Origin: Serratia sarumanii
GTDB lineage: Bacteria; Pseudomonadota; Gammaproteobacteria; Enterobacterales; Enterobacteriaceae
NCBI RefSeq assembly: GCF_029962605.1
Contig: NZ_CP124750.1
Coordinates: 3,844,001 to 3,908,000, forward strand
Direction of reading: 5' to 3'
DNA: 64,000 nucleotides
A program made the translations under genes and the position numbers. Below the pieces are notes generated by a model. It was not told where the DNA came from. It was given only the letters and a program-made list of their open reading frames with translations, and searched no databases. Shown here piece after piece: positions 1 to 11,964 of the stretch; the stretch's first letter is position 1; each line of letters begins with the position of its first letter.

Positions 1-624
1 CTCCGGCAGCGCGGCGATCGGCTGCACGTTATGGTAGGTCAGACCGTGGCCGGCGTTGACCTTCAGCCCTTTCTCGGCCGCGTAGGCGGCGGCTACCGCG
101 ATGCGGCGCAGCTCGGCCTGTACCGCCAGCTCGCCCTGCGCTTCGGCGTAGGCGCCGGTGTGGATTTCGATATAGGGTGCGCCCACCGCCACCGCCGCGT
201 CGATCTGGCGATGATCGGGATCGATGAACAGCGAGACCAAAATGCCCGCCTGCGCCAGGCGCTCAACCGCCACGCTCATTTTGTCCAGCTGGCCGGCGAC
301 GTCCAGGCCGCCTTCGGTGGTCACTTCTTCGCGCTTCTCCGGCACCAGGCAGCAGAAATGCGGCTTCAGCTCAATGGCGATGTCCAGCATCTCGTCGGTC
401 ACCGCCATCTCCAGATTCATGCGCGTCTGGATGGTCTGGCGCAGCAGGCGCACGTCGCGGTCGGTGATGTGGCGGCGGTCTTCGCGCAGATGCACGGTAA
501 TGCCGTCGGCTCCCGCCTGTTCGGCAATGAATGCCGCCTGAACCGGATCCGGGTATTGGGTTCCGCGCGCGTTACGTAACGTGGCGATGTGATCGATATT
601 GACGCCCAGCAGCAAATCAGCCAT
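1..624 (-). CDS. pdxJ: Pyridoxine 5'-phosphate synthase PdxJ (partial, C-terminus outside window)
   Basis: PdxJ condenses 3-amino-1-phosphohydroxyacetone with deoxyxylulose 5-phosphate to pyridoxine 5'-phosphate, the ring-closing step of vitamin B6 synthesis in the cytoplasm. The visible 208 codons begin [18 protein letters not shown] and carry [13 protein letters not shown], with the family's active-site His at residue 45, and later [11 protein letters not shown]. The family is about 243 residues, so roughly 35 C-terminal residues lie beyond the left edge. A GAGG ribosome-binding site lies about 6 nt before the ATG. It is downstream of recO on the same strand (71 bp gap), as in other enterobacteria. 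Identification is firm. Confidence 0.96.
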   Translation of the reverse strand, partial: MADLLLGVNIDHIATLRNARGTQYPDPVQAAFIAEQAGADGITVHLREDRRHITDRDVRLLRQTIQTRMNLEMAVTDEMLDIAIELKPHFCCLVPEKREEVTTEGGLDVAGQLDKMSVAVERLAQAGILVSLFIDPDHRQIDAAVAVGAPYIEIHTGAYAEAQGELAVQAELRRIAVAAAYAAEKGLKVNAGHGLTYHNVQPIAALPE

Positions 625-695
625 GACAACCTCTAAATACGATTTTCAGTGCCAGCAGTTTACACGCGGGCGCAAGGCGGCAAAAGGGGAAAAGG

Positions 696-1427
696 TCAGG
701 CGTCGTCGACCGGCGTATTCGGCTGTTTGCGCACGAACTGGCGGAACAGTTCGCGGCTCTTCAACGGCTTGCCGCCTAGATAGGGTTTCAGCGCCATGCG
801 GGTGAAACGCTTGGCGGCGCGCAGCGTCTCGGCATCGGGAAACTGCCGCTCCGCCAGCGCGCGCAGTTCGCGCCCGGTGAAGCTGTAGTGATCCACCACC
901 AGGCTGGCGATGAAGCCTTTCTCTTCGCGATAGCGATAGGTCATGGCATCATCCACCGGCAGGCCGCTGCCGGCGCAGTGCAGGAAATCGAGGCCGTAAC
1001 CCAGGTGGTGCAGCAAGGCCAGCTCGAACTGGCGCAGCGCCTGCTCCGGCGAGCTGTCTTCCGCCGCCAGCGCCTGCAGGCATTGCAGATAATCGAAGAA
1101 CAGCACCGAGTAGTTGGTTTCCTGCTCGAGCACGCGCGCCAGCAGTTCGTTCACGTACAGGCCGCTGTACAGCATCATGCCGCTGAGGGGTAAACCGAGG
1201 GAGACCGCTTCGGCGTTGCGCAGCGTTTTCACTTCGCCGCGGCCGCCCCAGCGCACTAACAGAGGAGTAAAGGGCTGCAGGCAACCCTTCAGATTGGAGC
1301 GGCGGCTGCGCGCGCCTTTCGCCAGCAAGCGCACCCGCCCATGACCTTCGGTAAACAGATCCAGCATCAGACTGGTTTCACTGTACGGCCGCCCATGCAG
1401 GACGAAAGCGCGCTCCCAGCCGTCCAC
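696..1427 (-). CDS. recO: DNA repair protein RecO
   Basis: RecO works with RecF and RecR to load RecA onto SSB-coated single-stranded DNA in gap repair, and anneals complementary strands. The 243-residue product matches the usual enterobacterial length. It has the N-terminal OB-fold start [19 protein letters not shown], the basic stretch [11 protein letters not shown] near residues 35-45, and the conserved C-terminal block [20 protein letters not shown]. It sits between era (6 bp gap) and pdxJ and is probably cotranscribed with rnc and era. The last residues differ from E. coli, which is normal for this variable tail. Confidence 0.97.
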   Translation of the reverse strand: MDGWERAFVLHGRPYSETSLMLDLFTEGHGRVRLLAKGARSRRSNLKGCLQPFTPLLVRWGGRGEVKTLRNAEAVSLGLPLSGMMLYSGLYVNELLARVLEQETNYSVLFFDYLQCLQALAAEDSSPEQALRQFELALLHHLGYGLDFLHCAGSGLPVDDAMTYRYREEKGFIASLVVDHYSFTGRELRALAERQFPDAETLRAAKRFTRMALKPYLGGKPLKSRELFRQFVRKQPNTPVDDA

Positions 1428-1433
1428 GGATCG

Positions 1434-3022
<1,589 letters not shown>

Positions 3023-3203
3023 TTACCAATAGATCAAGAATGCGTCAAAAACTTGCAGCATACGGAACAGGCCTGCTTCGCCGAAAGCCGATCCAAAGCT
3101 GTTTCGTTTGCAGTGGCTCCCAGCAGGGGCCAACTTTTTATCGCTCGAGAAAGTATTCTACAACGAGTGGAAACATAATGCTGTGTTTTATATCCCCTTA
3201 ATC

Positions 3204-3233
3204 TTTCACGCCGCAGTAGGCTGCGGCGTGAAA
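3204..3233 (-). promoter_or_regulatory. Long perfect hairpin in the lepB-rnc intergenic region
   Basis: Positions 3204-3216 and 3221-3233 are perfect 13-bp inverted arms (TTTCACGCCGCAG and its complement) around a 4-nt loop. It lies between the lepB stop and the rnc start in a 236-bp gap. There is no U-tract on the minus strand after it, so a simple terminator is less likely. In E. coli the rnc leader contains a stem cleaved by RNase III for autoregulation. By position this could be the equivalent, or a processing or attenuation stem. Confidence 0.6.
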
Positions 3234-3255
3234 TTAACAGGGAATCAGTCAGCGA

Positions 3256-4233
3256 TTAATGAATGCCGCCGATCCGGCTGAAACGCACGCCGGTAGGCCA
3301 CTCACCTTCCTGCTTTTCAAAGCTCATCCAGATGGCCGTGGCTTTACCCACCAGATTCTTCTCCGGCACAAAGCCCCAGTAACGGCTGTCCGCGCTGTTG
3401 TCGCGGTTGTCGCCCATCATGAAGTAATGCCCGGCCGGCACCACCCACTCCGCCAGCGGTTTGCCCGGCTGTTGGTAGTAAGCGCCCACCCGATCCTGCG
3501 CGTCCGGCACGGTCAGGATACGATGCGTGACGTTGCCGAGGCTTTCCTGGCGCTCGCGCATGCGAATGCCGCCCGGCGGCACGTTATCGCTCAGCGGGAT
3601 CTGGTAGAAGCCGTTGCTGGCCTCGCCCATGCCGCTGCGGCTGAACAACTGCACGAAGTCGCTCGGCTGCGCGTCGGCGTAGGTCACCGCCAGCGCGGTA
3701 TCGCAGGACTGCCCACTGTTGCAGGACGGCTGCACGGTAACGCGCTTATTCACCGGATCGTAAGTAATACGGTCGCCCGGCAGGCCGATCACGCGCTTGA
3801 TATAATCCAGTTTCGGATCCAGCGGATATTTAAATACCGCAATATCGCCGCGCTTCGGATGGCCGGTTTCAATGAGCGTGGTCTGGGTAATCGGATCTTT
3901 AATGCCGTAGGCATATTTCTCCACCAGAATGAAATCGCCAATCAACAGCGTCGGCATCATTGAGCCGGACGGGATCTGGAACGGTTCGTAAATAAACGAA
4001 CGCACCACAAAGACCAGCAGCAGCACCGGGAACACCGATGCGCCGGTCTCCACCCAGCCTGGCTGCTTCGCCACTTTCGCCAGCGTTTTATCGTCTACGG
4101 CGCCCGCGGTCTGTGCGTTGACCGCCGCGATCTTCGCGCGGCGGGCCGGCGCCCATTTGAAGCGCTCGAAGCACCAGATGATCCCGGTGACCAGGGTGGC
4201 CAACGCCAGGATCAGGGCAAACATATTCGCCAT
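3256..4233 (-). CDS. lepB: Signal peptidase I
   Basis: LepB cleaves signal peptides from exported preproteins at the outer face of the inner membrane. The 325-residue protein has two N-terminal membrane segments (about 3-21 and 66-80), then the catalytic box IPSGSMMPTL with nucleophile Ser91. The general base is Lys146 in KLDYIKRVIGLPGD, the same numbering as the E. coli enzyme, and box E is GDNRDNSADSRYWG. It lies 32 bp downstream of lepA on the same strand and is almost certainly cotranscribed with it. Identification is firm. Confidence 0.98.
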   Translation of the reverse strand: MANMFALILALATLVTGIIWCFERFKWAPARRAKIAAVNAQTAGAVDDKTLAKVAKQPGWVETGASVFPVLLLVFVVRSFIYEPFQIPSGSMMPTLLIGDFILVEKYAYGIKDPITQTTLIETGHPKRGDIAVFKYPLDPKLDYIKRVIGLPGDRITYDPVNKRVTVQPSCNSGQSCDTALAVTYADAQPSDFVQLFSRSGMGEASNGFYQIPLSDNVPPGGIRMRERQESLGNVTHRILTVPDAQDRVGAYYQQPGKPLAEWVVPAGHYFMMGDNRDNSADSRYWGFVPEKNLVGKATAIWMSFEKQEGEWPTGVRFSRIGGIH

Positions 4234-4265
4234 GCAAACTCCCTCGTTTCGCGAACTCGTCGCGG

Positions 4266-6065
<1,800 letters not shown>

Positions 6066-6584
6066 TATAAAAGTTTTTCTGCCTTGGTATTTCTGAATTA
6101 CTCGCCTATAGAAACCCGCATGGACCTAAAGCGACAGTGAATGGGTTAGGCCGTCTTGCACCTGAATCGCTGCATTCTACATGCCACACCACTGAAAACC
6201 TAGCGATCGGTGCAGTGAAGGCATTCTATTATGCGCCGCTAAATGTTACAGGGCGCCCCGGCGGGTGAAAACAGATGTTAACGCGGACGATACGGCCTGA
6301 ACCCAAGGCTTGCCGGTGATTCGTGGCCGCCAAACTCCGGCGCTAATACATAACCGGCCGCAGCGCAATAAACCCTCTCCGAAATTATAAAAAAAGAATA
6401 TTTGGATCAACCTCTTAGATTTCCATCTCACCCATCTTCCTTTAGGAAAAACCCCATATACGCCACCACCGCCCCTCGGATAGAAAGGGCATGAACTCCG
6501 CGACAAAACATTATTCAGGGCACTACATCGGCAGCCCACCGGGGTTCACCAGCATATCTCCGTACGTTGATTGGAAGGTGCATT
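6066..6584. other. Gene-free stretch between lepA and the divergent membrane-protein gene
   Basis: No convincing gene is seen in this roughly 520-bp stretch. One open frame of 97 codons on the minus strand (6246-6539) is rich in Gly, Arg and Ser, lacks a ribosome-binding site, and resembles no family I recognise. The part nearest lepA probably holds the lepA-lepB promoter and a long leader. The part near 6560 precedes the rightward gene at 6585. Confidence 0.6.
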
Positions 6585-7421
6585 ATGATCGATAAAGGGC
6601 AAATGCTGAGCCGGCACGATTTTTCAAAGGTCAACTGGGGCATTCTGGCGGCGGCGGCGCTGCTGTTTAGCGCGGGGGCGGCGCTGTTGGTGCTGCCGCT
6701 GCTGAGCAGCATTGATGAGAGCGAGGTCATCACGCTATTGCAGGCCGGCGCGGGCACGATTTTACTCGGTTGTACGCTGCTGGCGCTGCGGCATTATCTG
6801 CGTCCGACGCTGACCTATCGCCTGTACGAGCACGGCGTGCGGGTCTTTGACGGCCACCATCACAAAGAGCGCTTCATCCCGTTTGAGAAGATCGGCGATA
6901 TCTATCGCTTTCGCGGCGGCCAGGCTTTTGGCGGGCTGTTTGACGTCACGGCGTTCCGCGCCGGCGTGGATCAGCCCTGGTGTACGGTTTTCAGCAATGT
7001 CGCCCATTCGTGGCGGCTGGCAGACGTGATCGTCGACCAACAGCTGCAGCAGCGCGGGCCGCTGGCGCTGAATGCGCTCTATCAAGGGGAGACGGTGTCG
7101 TTTCACACCGTTGAGGGCGACGCGCGCTGGCTGTGGCAACTGCTGCTCGGCAAGCGGCAAGGCACGCCGACCGAAACGCTGCGGCTGAGCGCCACCTTGC
7201 TGACCACGGAGCGGGGCAACGTGCCGCTCGAGCAGATCCGCGCGGTGGAAAACCATCCGCAGCGCGGCATCCGCTTGCTCGACGGCCAGGGAAATGTGCT
7301 GTTCGCGATTAACTACGATTCGCTGCTCAGCGCCGATCTGTTCATCGCGCTGCTGGAGCATATGATCCACAACCGCATCCCCGCCTATCACAACCCGGCG
7401 ATGACGCGGCCGTCGGTTTAA
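6585..7421 (+). CDS. Uncharacterised two-helix membrane protein
   Basis: The 278-residue product is not one I can assign. Two hydrophobic helices (about residues 18-40 and 49-70) are followed by a roughly 200-residue soluble part rich in beta-strand-like stretches, such as LTYRLYEHGVRVFDG and RFIPFEKIGDIYRFRGG. That pattern recalls pleckstrin-homology-like membrane-anchored domains (inference only). The ATG at 6585 is chosen over the upstream TTG at 6567 because GGAAGG lies 5-6 nt before it. Its stop codon overlaps the convergent rseC stop. In E. coli, rseC and lepA are close neighbours, so this gene is an insertion in the rpoE-lepA block relative to that map. Confidence 0.8.
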   Translation: MIDKGQMLSRHDFSKVNWGILAAAALLFSAGAALLVLPLLSSIDESEVITLLQAGAGTILLGCTLLALRHYLRPTLTYRLYEHGVRVFDGHHHKERFIPFEKIGDIYRFRGGQAFGGLFDVTAFRAGVDQPWCTVFSNVAHSWRLADVIVDQQLQQRGPLALNALYQGETVSFHTVEGDARWLWQLLLGKRQGTPTETLRLSATLLTTERGNVPLEQIRAVENHPQRGIRLLDGQGNVLFAINYDSLLSADLFIALLEHMIHNRIPAYHNPAMTRPSV

Positions 7422-7894
7422 ATCAGCGGGGAATTTTCCGCCTGCATGCGCATCGCGGTAGGCGGCAACCCAATCTGCAGCACCACCGGCTGATAATCGG
7501 CCTGCTCGCCCAGACGCCGGGCCAACCGACGCGCCAGCATAAAGGCCGCCGCGCCGCCCAGTACGGCGCCGACGGCCGCCGAGGCGTCGCTGCCGAAACA
7601 ATATTGCAGCAACGTGCCGCCCAGCATCATGCCCAGCAGCGGCGTCAGGTAAACCAGCATGGCGGAGCGCAGCAGGCTGCCTTCCGCAATGCCGACTTCA
7701 ACGCGCTGCCCCGGTTCGAGCGGCTGATCGATATGCACCTGCAGCTGATGCTCGGTTTCCGGCACCAGCTCGTTCAGCGCGCGCGCGCCGCAGCCGGAAC
7801 GCGCGGTGCAGCTGCCGCAGCCGGCCTTGGGTTCACAGCGCAGCAGCGCTACGCCCTGTTGCCACGAAACCACCGTGGCCCACTCTTTCATCAT
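7418..7894 (-). CDS. rseC: SoxR-reducing system / sigma-E factor regulatory protein RseC
   Basis: RseC is an inner-membrane protein of the MucC family, last gene of the rpoE-rseABC operon. It has a minor positive effect on sigma-E and is linked to SoxR reduction with the Rsx complex. The 158 residues include a cysteine cluster near the N-terminus (Cys20, 26, 29, 35), typical of the family and possibly an iron-sulfur or redox site, and two membrane helices around residues 82-125. Its start overlaps the rseB stop by 4 nt, so translation is likely coupled. Confidence 0.95.
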   Translation of the reverse strand: MMKEWATVVSWQQGVALLRCEPKAGCGSCTARSGCGARALNELVPETEHQLQVHIDQPLEPGQRVEVGIAEGSLLRSAMLVYLTPLLGMMLGGTLLQYCFGSDASAAVGAVLGGAAAFMLARRLARRLGEQADYQPVVLQIGLPPTAMRMQAENSPLI

Positions 7895-8850
7895 TGCGGC
7901 GATACCTTGAAAGAAATGCTGTCGGCGATGCGCTTGGCCGTAGCCGGCGGCAATTCGCCCACGATAGTGATTTCGTTGCCCGCGCGCACTTCGGTCTGAA
8001 TGGTGCGGCGCCCCTGACGGTAGTATTGCTGCCCGGCTCCGCTGCCCGCCGGGCTGACGTTGACCGAGAAGCTGAACAGGCCGTCGCTGTAGAGCCGGGA
8101 TTCAACCGGCACGGCGACGTTCGGCAATTTTCGGCGATTGCGCGCCACCTCGTCCACCCCGGCCGGCAGCCAGCCGGTGCTCCAGCTGAGCTTGACGTTT
8201 TCTACCGCCGGCAGCGACAGCAGCGGCGGCAGGTTGGCTTTGAGCAGCCCCTGCATCGCGCCCTGCACGTCGGCGCCGACCGCGAAGGAGATCACCCGAT
8301 ATTGCTCCAGCGTTTCGCCGTCGCGATCGAGCAGATCCACCCGCAGCGGCAGCTTGGTGTCCTCGTCCATCCAGACGATATAGCTGTAGCGGGAACCGTC
8401 GCGCGCCACCACGCGCAGCACTTCACACGGCCGATCGGCGATGCGGGTGCTGCCCACGGAGATAAAGTCGTAGTACTTGGCCAGGCGGGTGAAATCGGCA
8501 TAGACGATCGCCGGCAACGCATCGACGATGTGATCGCCGGTGAGCGTGAACGGCTCCAGGCCAGGCTCGAAGTAGCTGATCCCGCCGCCGCGCTGCAACA
8601 CTTCGCGGCGCGGGCCGTCCATATGCAGCAGCTGGCCGAGCGGCACGTTGCCGATCACCGCATGGCGATAGCGCAACGACTCGATTCCCTGCTTGCTGAT
8701 GCTGATGTAGGCGAGCTCGTAATTGAGAGAACGGCTGGCGCTGCTCATCTGTTGCAATAACGCCCCGGACGCAGTTGGCTGCGCCGGGGCGATGCTGGAA
8801 TAGAGCAGGCTGCCCGTCAATAAACAAACGGAGAACCAGATTTGCTTCAT
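7891..8850 (-). CDS. rseB: Sigma-E factor negative regulatory protein RseB
   Basis: RseB is a periplasmic protein that binds the periplasmic domain of RseA, protects it from DegS cleavage, and releases it on sensing lipopolysaccharide or mislocalised lipoproteins. The 319 residues start with a signal peptide of about 23 residues ending in APAQ. A MucB/RseB N-terminal lipoprotein-like domain and a smaller C-terminal domain follow, with the family motif LSWSTGWLPAGVDEV. The start codon shares one base with the rseA stop, showing tight coupling in the operon. Confidence 0.96.
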   Translation of the reverse strand: MKQIWFSVCLLTGSLLYSSIAPAQPTASGALLQQMSSASRSLNYELAYISISKQGIESLRYRHAVIGNVPLGQLLHMDGPRREVLQRGGGISYFEPGLEPFTLTGDHIVDALPAIVYADFTRLAKYYDFISVGSTRIADRPCEVLRVVARDGSRYSYIVWMDEDTKLPLRVDLLDRDGETLEQYRVISFAVGADVQGAMQGLLKANLPPLLSLPAVENVKLSWSTGWLPAGVDEVARNRRKLPNVAVPVESRLYSDGLFSFSVNVSPAGSGAGQQYYRQGRRTIQTEVRAGNEITIVGELPPATAKRIADSISFKVSPQ

Positions 8851-9503
8851 TACTGCTGTTGCATTCCTAAAGACTGAGTTCCGGGAACCTGAATGGCGGC
8901 CTGTTGCGGGTTGCCTTGCTCAAGCTGCAGCTGATCCGAATGCAGGCGACGTTGCAGTTCATAGTCCTGCAGCATGGCGTTGATGCGCTTGCGCTGTTCC
9001 TGCACCTGCTGCTGTTGGCCGCTGCCGGTGGAGAAACTGTCGGCCGGGACGCCCAGGCTGACCGGCGAGGCCTGGCCCATGATCGGCAGCGTGGTGAAGG
9101 CCGGCGATTCGGACGCGTTCGATGGCGCAGAAGGCTGGTTGTACTGCTGCACGCCGACGATCACCGCCAGCGACACGCAGGCCGCCATACCGATTTGCGT
9201 AATCTGGCTCGCCCAGGGACGCACTTTGTCCCAGAACGGCATTTTCTGCCAGGTGTGAGGCTGCGGCTGAGATTCCTGAACGGCGGAAGGCACCAGCCGG
9301 GCGGGTTCTTTCTCAAGTGCAGCGGCTACGCGATCGGCGATGTCGAGATGCATCACTTGCCCGACATCACCTCGCAGTGTGTCACGTATCAGGTGATAGC
9401 TCTGCCAGCTTTGTTGAAGCGTTCGATCTTGCGACAGAGAACTCAACAGCTCGCTGTCGAACGATTCACCATCCATCAGAGCGGAAAGCTTTTCTTTCTG
9501 CAT
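8850..9503 (-). CDS. rseA: Anti-sigma-E factor RseA
   Basis: RseA is a single-pass inner-membrane anti-sigma factor. Its cytoplasmic domain holds sigma-E, and stepwise proteolysis by DegS, RseP and ClpXP releases it. The 217-residue protein has the conserved N-terminal domain MQKEKLSALMDGE and one membrane helix at about residues 100-120 (MAACVSLAVIVGVQQY). The periplasmic tail is rich in Gln and ends LGMQQQ. Gln-rich periplasmic tails and this length (E. coli 216) are typical. It is 30 bp downstream of rpoE. Confidence 0.97.
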   Translation of the reverse strand: MQKEKLSALMDGESFDSELLSSLSQDRTLQQSWQSYHLIRDTLRGDVGQVMHLDIADRVAAALEKEPARLVPSAVQESQPQPHTWQKMPFWDKVRPWASQITQIGMAACVSLAVIVGVQQYNQPSAPSNASESPAFTTLPIMGQASPVSLGVPADSFSTGSGQQQQVQEQRKRINAMLQDYELQRRLHSDQLQLEQGNPQQAAIQVPGTQSLGMQQQ

Positions 9504-9533
9504 GCCTAAGTACCCTTCCTGTGCCCGCCATTG

Positions 9534-10109
9534 CTAACGCTGGATCAGCGGTTGAACTTTATTATCGATAGCTTCCCGGGCGCGGAAAATACGCGAACGT
9601 ACGGTTCCGACCGGGCAATCCATGATGGCGGCTATCTCTTCGTAGCTTAGACCATCCAACTCCCGCAGGGTAATCGCCATGCGAAGATCCTCGGGGAGCG
9701 ACTCAATGGTACGGAAAACTATCTGTCTCAGCTCTTCTGACAACATTAAGTTCTCAGGGTTCGAAATTTCTTTCAGTGCGCCCGCACTTTCGTAATTTTC
9801 CGCATCGTTGGCGTCCACATCACTGGATGGCGGACGGCGCCCCTGAGCAACCAGATAATTCTTTGCCGTGTTCACGGCGATTCGATACAACCAGGTATAA
9901 AAAGCGCTGTCGCCACGGAACGATTCCAGTGCGCGATAGGCCTTGATAAACGACTCCTGCACCACATCGGGCACATCGCCCTGCGGCACATAGCGGGAAA
10001 CGAGACTCGCCACCTTATGCTGATAGCGCACTACCAGTAGGTTAAACGATTTCTGATCGCCCTTTTGGACCCGCTCGACCAGAACTTGATCCGTTAACTG
10101 CTCGCTCAT
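9534..10109 (-). CDS. rpoE: RNA polymerase sigma-E factor RpoE
   Basis: RpoE is the extracytoplasmic-function sigma factor for envelope stress, controlling outer-membrane assembly factors and small RNAs. The 191-residue product (start MSEQLTDQVLVERVQKGD) is nearly identical to E. coli RpoE. Region 2 includes DVVQESFIKAYRALESF and region 4.2 DGLSYEEIAAIMDCPVGTVRSRIFRARE. The ATG at 10109 is chosen because it gives the family N-terminus; the open frame runs 25 codons further upstream without homology. It overlaps an upstream leader ORF (10042-10203) in another frame. Confidence 0.98.
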   Translation of the reverse strand: MSEQLTDQVLVERVQKGDQKSFNLLVVRYQHKVASLVSRYVPQGDVPDVVQESFIKAYRALESFRGDSAFYTWLYRIAVNTAKNYLVAQGRRPPSSDVDANDAENYESAGALKEISNPENLMLSEELRQIVFRTIESLPEDLRMAITLRELDGLSYEEIAAIMDCPVGTVRSRIFRAREAIDNKVQPLIQR

Positions 10110-10203
10110 CCGAGGTAAACTCTCCCCAAATCCGTCTCCACGCGTAAAATTGTACTGCCAGCCATACATTATTTTCCTGAGCAAGCACTCGCTTGGAGTT
10201 CAT
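10042..10203 (-). CDS. rseD: Candidate rpoE leader peptide RseD
   Basis: A 53-codon frame starts at the ATG at 10203 and ends inside rpoE, overlapping the sigma factor by 68 nt in a different frame. Its C-terminal part ERAVNG is read from the same bases as MSEQLT of rpoE. In E. coli a comparable leader ORF, rseD (about 51 codons), lies upstream of and overlaps rpoE, and rpoE translation is coupled to it. Position, length and overlap fit. The N-terminal half (MNSKRVLAQENNVWLAVQFYAWRR) has no domain I recognise and no strong ribosome-binding site, so this is a homologue by context, not a proven gene. Confidence 0.6.
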   Translation of the reverse strand: MNSKRVLAQENNVWLAVQFYAWRRIWGEFTSDERAVNGSSSGRAGPKGRSEIV

Positions 10204-10220
10204 ATAGAACACGAAGTTCC
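10193..10220 (-). promoter_or_regulatory. Candidate sigma-E promoter upstream of rpoE
   Basis: On the minus strand, GGAACTT (10220-10214) matches the sigma-E -35 consensus exactly. After a 16-nt spacer comes TCCAA (10197-10193), close to the -10 consensus TCAAA/TCTRA. Transcription would start about 75-80 nt before rpoE, inside the leader ORF, and would provide the autoregulation known for this operon. Such a transcript would lack the rseD start codon. The -10 match is imperfect. Confidence 0.5.
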
Positions 10221-10323
10221 ATATCGCCATTGTTTTTTCTGTTGATGTCACCCTATCCGTGGCTTTTGCCCGGACAGTTAGGCTAACATGAAATTCACTC
10301 TTCTTCTGCACACATCATACGTT

Positions 10324-11925
10324 ATGCAACCATCATCTGAACATGTAAGCGATGTACTGATCGTCGGCAGCGGCGCTGCGGGCCTGTCACTGGCGCTGCG
10401 CCTGGCACAGCATTGCAAGGTTACCGTTCTCAGCAAGGGGCCGCTCAGCGAGGGGGCCACCTTTTACGCCCAGGGCGGGATCGCCGCGGTGTTCGATGAG
10501 ACGGACAGCATTGCCTCACACGTTGATGACACTTTGATTGCCGGCGCCGGCCTGTGCGACAAAGAGGCCGTCGAATTCATCGCCGGCAACGCGCGCCACT
10601 GCGTGCAGTGGCTGATCGATCAGGGCGTGCTGTTCGATACCGAGGTCAACGCGCAGGGCGAGGAGCATTATCACCTCACGCGCGAAGGCGGCCACAGCCA
10701 TCGCCGCATCCTGCACGCCGCGGACGCGACCGGTAAGGAAGTAGAGACCACGCTGGTGGGGAAAGCAAGCGCTCACCCCAATATTTGCGTGATGGAGCGC
10801 CGCAACGCGGTTGACCTCATCACCTCGAACAAAATCGGCCTGCCGGGCACGCGCCGAGTGGTGGGCGCGTACGTCTGGAACCGCGAGCTGGAGCGGGTGG
10901 AAACCTACCGCGCCAAAACGGTGGTGCTGGCGACCGGCGGCGCGGCCAAGGTATACCAATACACCACCAACCCGGACATCTCCTCCGGCGACGGCATCGC
11001 CATGGCCTGGCGCGCCGGCTGCCGGGTCGCCAACCTGGAGTTCAACCAGTTCCACCCGACCTGCCTGTTCCATCCGCAGGCGCGCAACTTCCTGCTGACC
11101 GAAGCGCTGCGCGGCGAAGGGGCTTACCTGAAGCGCCCGGACGGCAGCCGCTTTATGCCAGATTTCGACCCGCGCGGCGAACTGGCCCCACGCGATATCG
11201 TCGCCCGCGCCATCGACCATGAAATGAAGCGCCTGGGCGCCGACTGCATGTACCTGGACATCAGCCACAAGCCGGCGGAGTTCATCACCCAGCACTTCCC
11301 GATGATCCACGAGAAGCTGCTGACGCTGGGCTTCGATCTGACCCGGCAGCCGATCCCGATCGTCCCGGCGGCTCACTACACCTGCGGCGGCGTGATGGTC
11401 GATCAGCACGGCCGCACCGATCTCGACGGGCTGTACGCCATCGGCGAGGTCAGCTATACCGGCCTGCACGGCGCCAACCGCATGGCGTCGAACTCGCTGC
11501 TGGAGTGCCTGGTGTACGGTTGGTCGGCGGCGGAAGACATTCTGCAGCGCCTGCCGTTCATCCAGCAGGCCAAACAGCTGCCGCACTGGGATGAAAGTCG
11601 GGTGGACGATGCGGACGAACGGGTGGTGATTCAGCACAACTGGCACGAGCTGCGGCTGTTCATGTGGGATTACGTCGGCATCGTGCGCACCACCAAGCGG
11701 TTGGAGCGCGCCCTGCGCCGCATCAACACCCTGCAGGCGGAAATCGACGAGTACTACGCTCACTTCCGCATCTCCAACAACCTGCTGGAGCTGCGCAATC
11801 TGGTGCAGGTGGCAGAGCTTATCGTGCGCAGCGCCATGGCGCGCAAAGAGAGCCGCGGCCTGCACTACACGCTGGACTACCCGGATCTGCTGCCGGAAGC
11901 GCTGCCGACCATTTTGCAGCCTTAA
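10324..11925 (+). CDS. nadB: L-aspartate oxidase
   Basis: NadB oxidises L-aspartate to iminoaspartate with FAD, the first step of de novo NAD synthesis; NadA uses the product. From the ATG at 10324 the product is 533 residues (E. coli 540), with the FAD-binding start [16 protein letters not shown], the substrate-site segment [18 protein letters not shown], and [18 protein letters not shown]. The upstream ATG at 10288 would add 12 residues without homology. It is divergent from rpoE, the usual enterobacterial arrangement. A rho-independent terminator follows. Confidence 0.96.
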   Translation: MQPSSEHVSDVLIVGSGAAGLSLALRLAQHCKVTVLSKGPLSEGATFYAQGGIAAVFDETDSIASHVDDTLIAGAGLCDKEAVEFIAGNARHCVQWLIDQGVLFDTEVNAQGEEHYHLTREGGHSHRRILHAADATGKEVETTLVGKASAHPNICVMERRNAVDLITSNKIGLPGTRRVVGAYVWNRELERVETYRAKTVVLATGGAAKVYQYTTNPDISSGDGIAMAWRAGCRVANLEFNQFHPTCLFHPQARNFLLTEALRGEGAYLKRPDGSRFMPDFDPRGELAPRDIVARAIDHEMKRLGADCMYLDISHKPAEFITQHFPMIHEKLLTLGFDLTRQPIPIVPAAHYTCGGVMVDQHGRTDLDGLYAIGEVSYTGLHGANRMASNSLLECLVYGWSAAEDILQRLPFIQQAKQLPHWDESRVDDADERVVIQHNWHELRLFMWDYVGIVRTTKRLERALRRINTLQAEIDEYYAHFRISNNLLELRNLVQVAELIVRSAMARKESRGLHYTLDYPDLLPEALPTILQP

Positions 11926-11936
11926 ACGCTGCGACA

Positions 11937-11964
11937 GGGCGCCTAATCGGCGCCCTTTTCTTTT
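11937..11964 (+). terminator. Rho-independent terminator after nadB
   Basis: The 7-bp stem GGGCGCC / GGCGCCC with a 5-nt loop is followed by TTTTCTTTT, just after the nadB stop. The T-run also overlaps the end of the convergent trmN6 gene. Confidence 0.85.

Noticed and set aside
6246..6539. 97-codon minus-strand frame between lepA and the next gene
   Set aside because: No ribosome-binding site, odd Gly/Arg/Ser composition, no family pattern.
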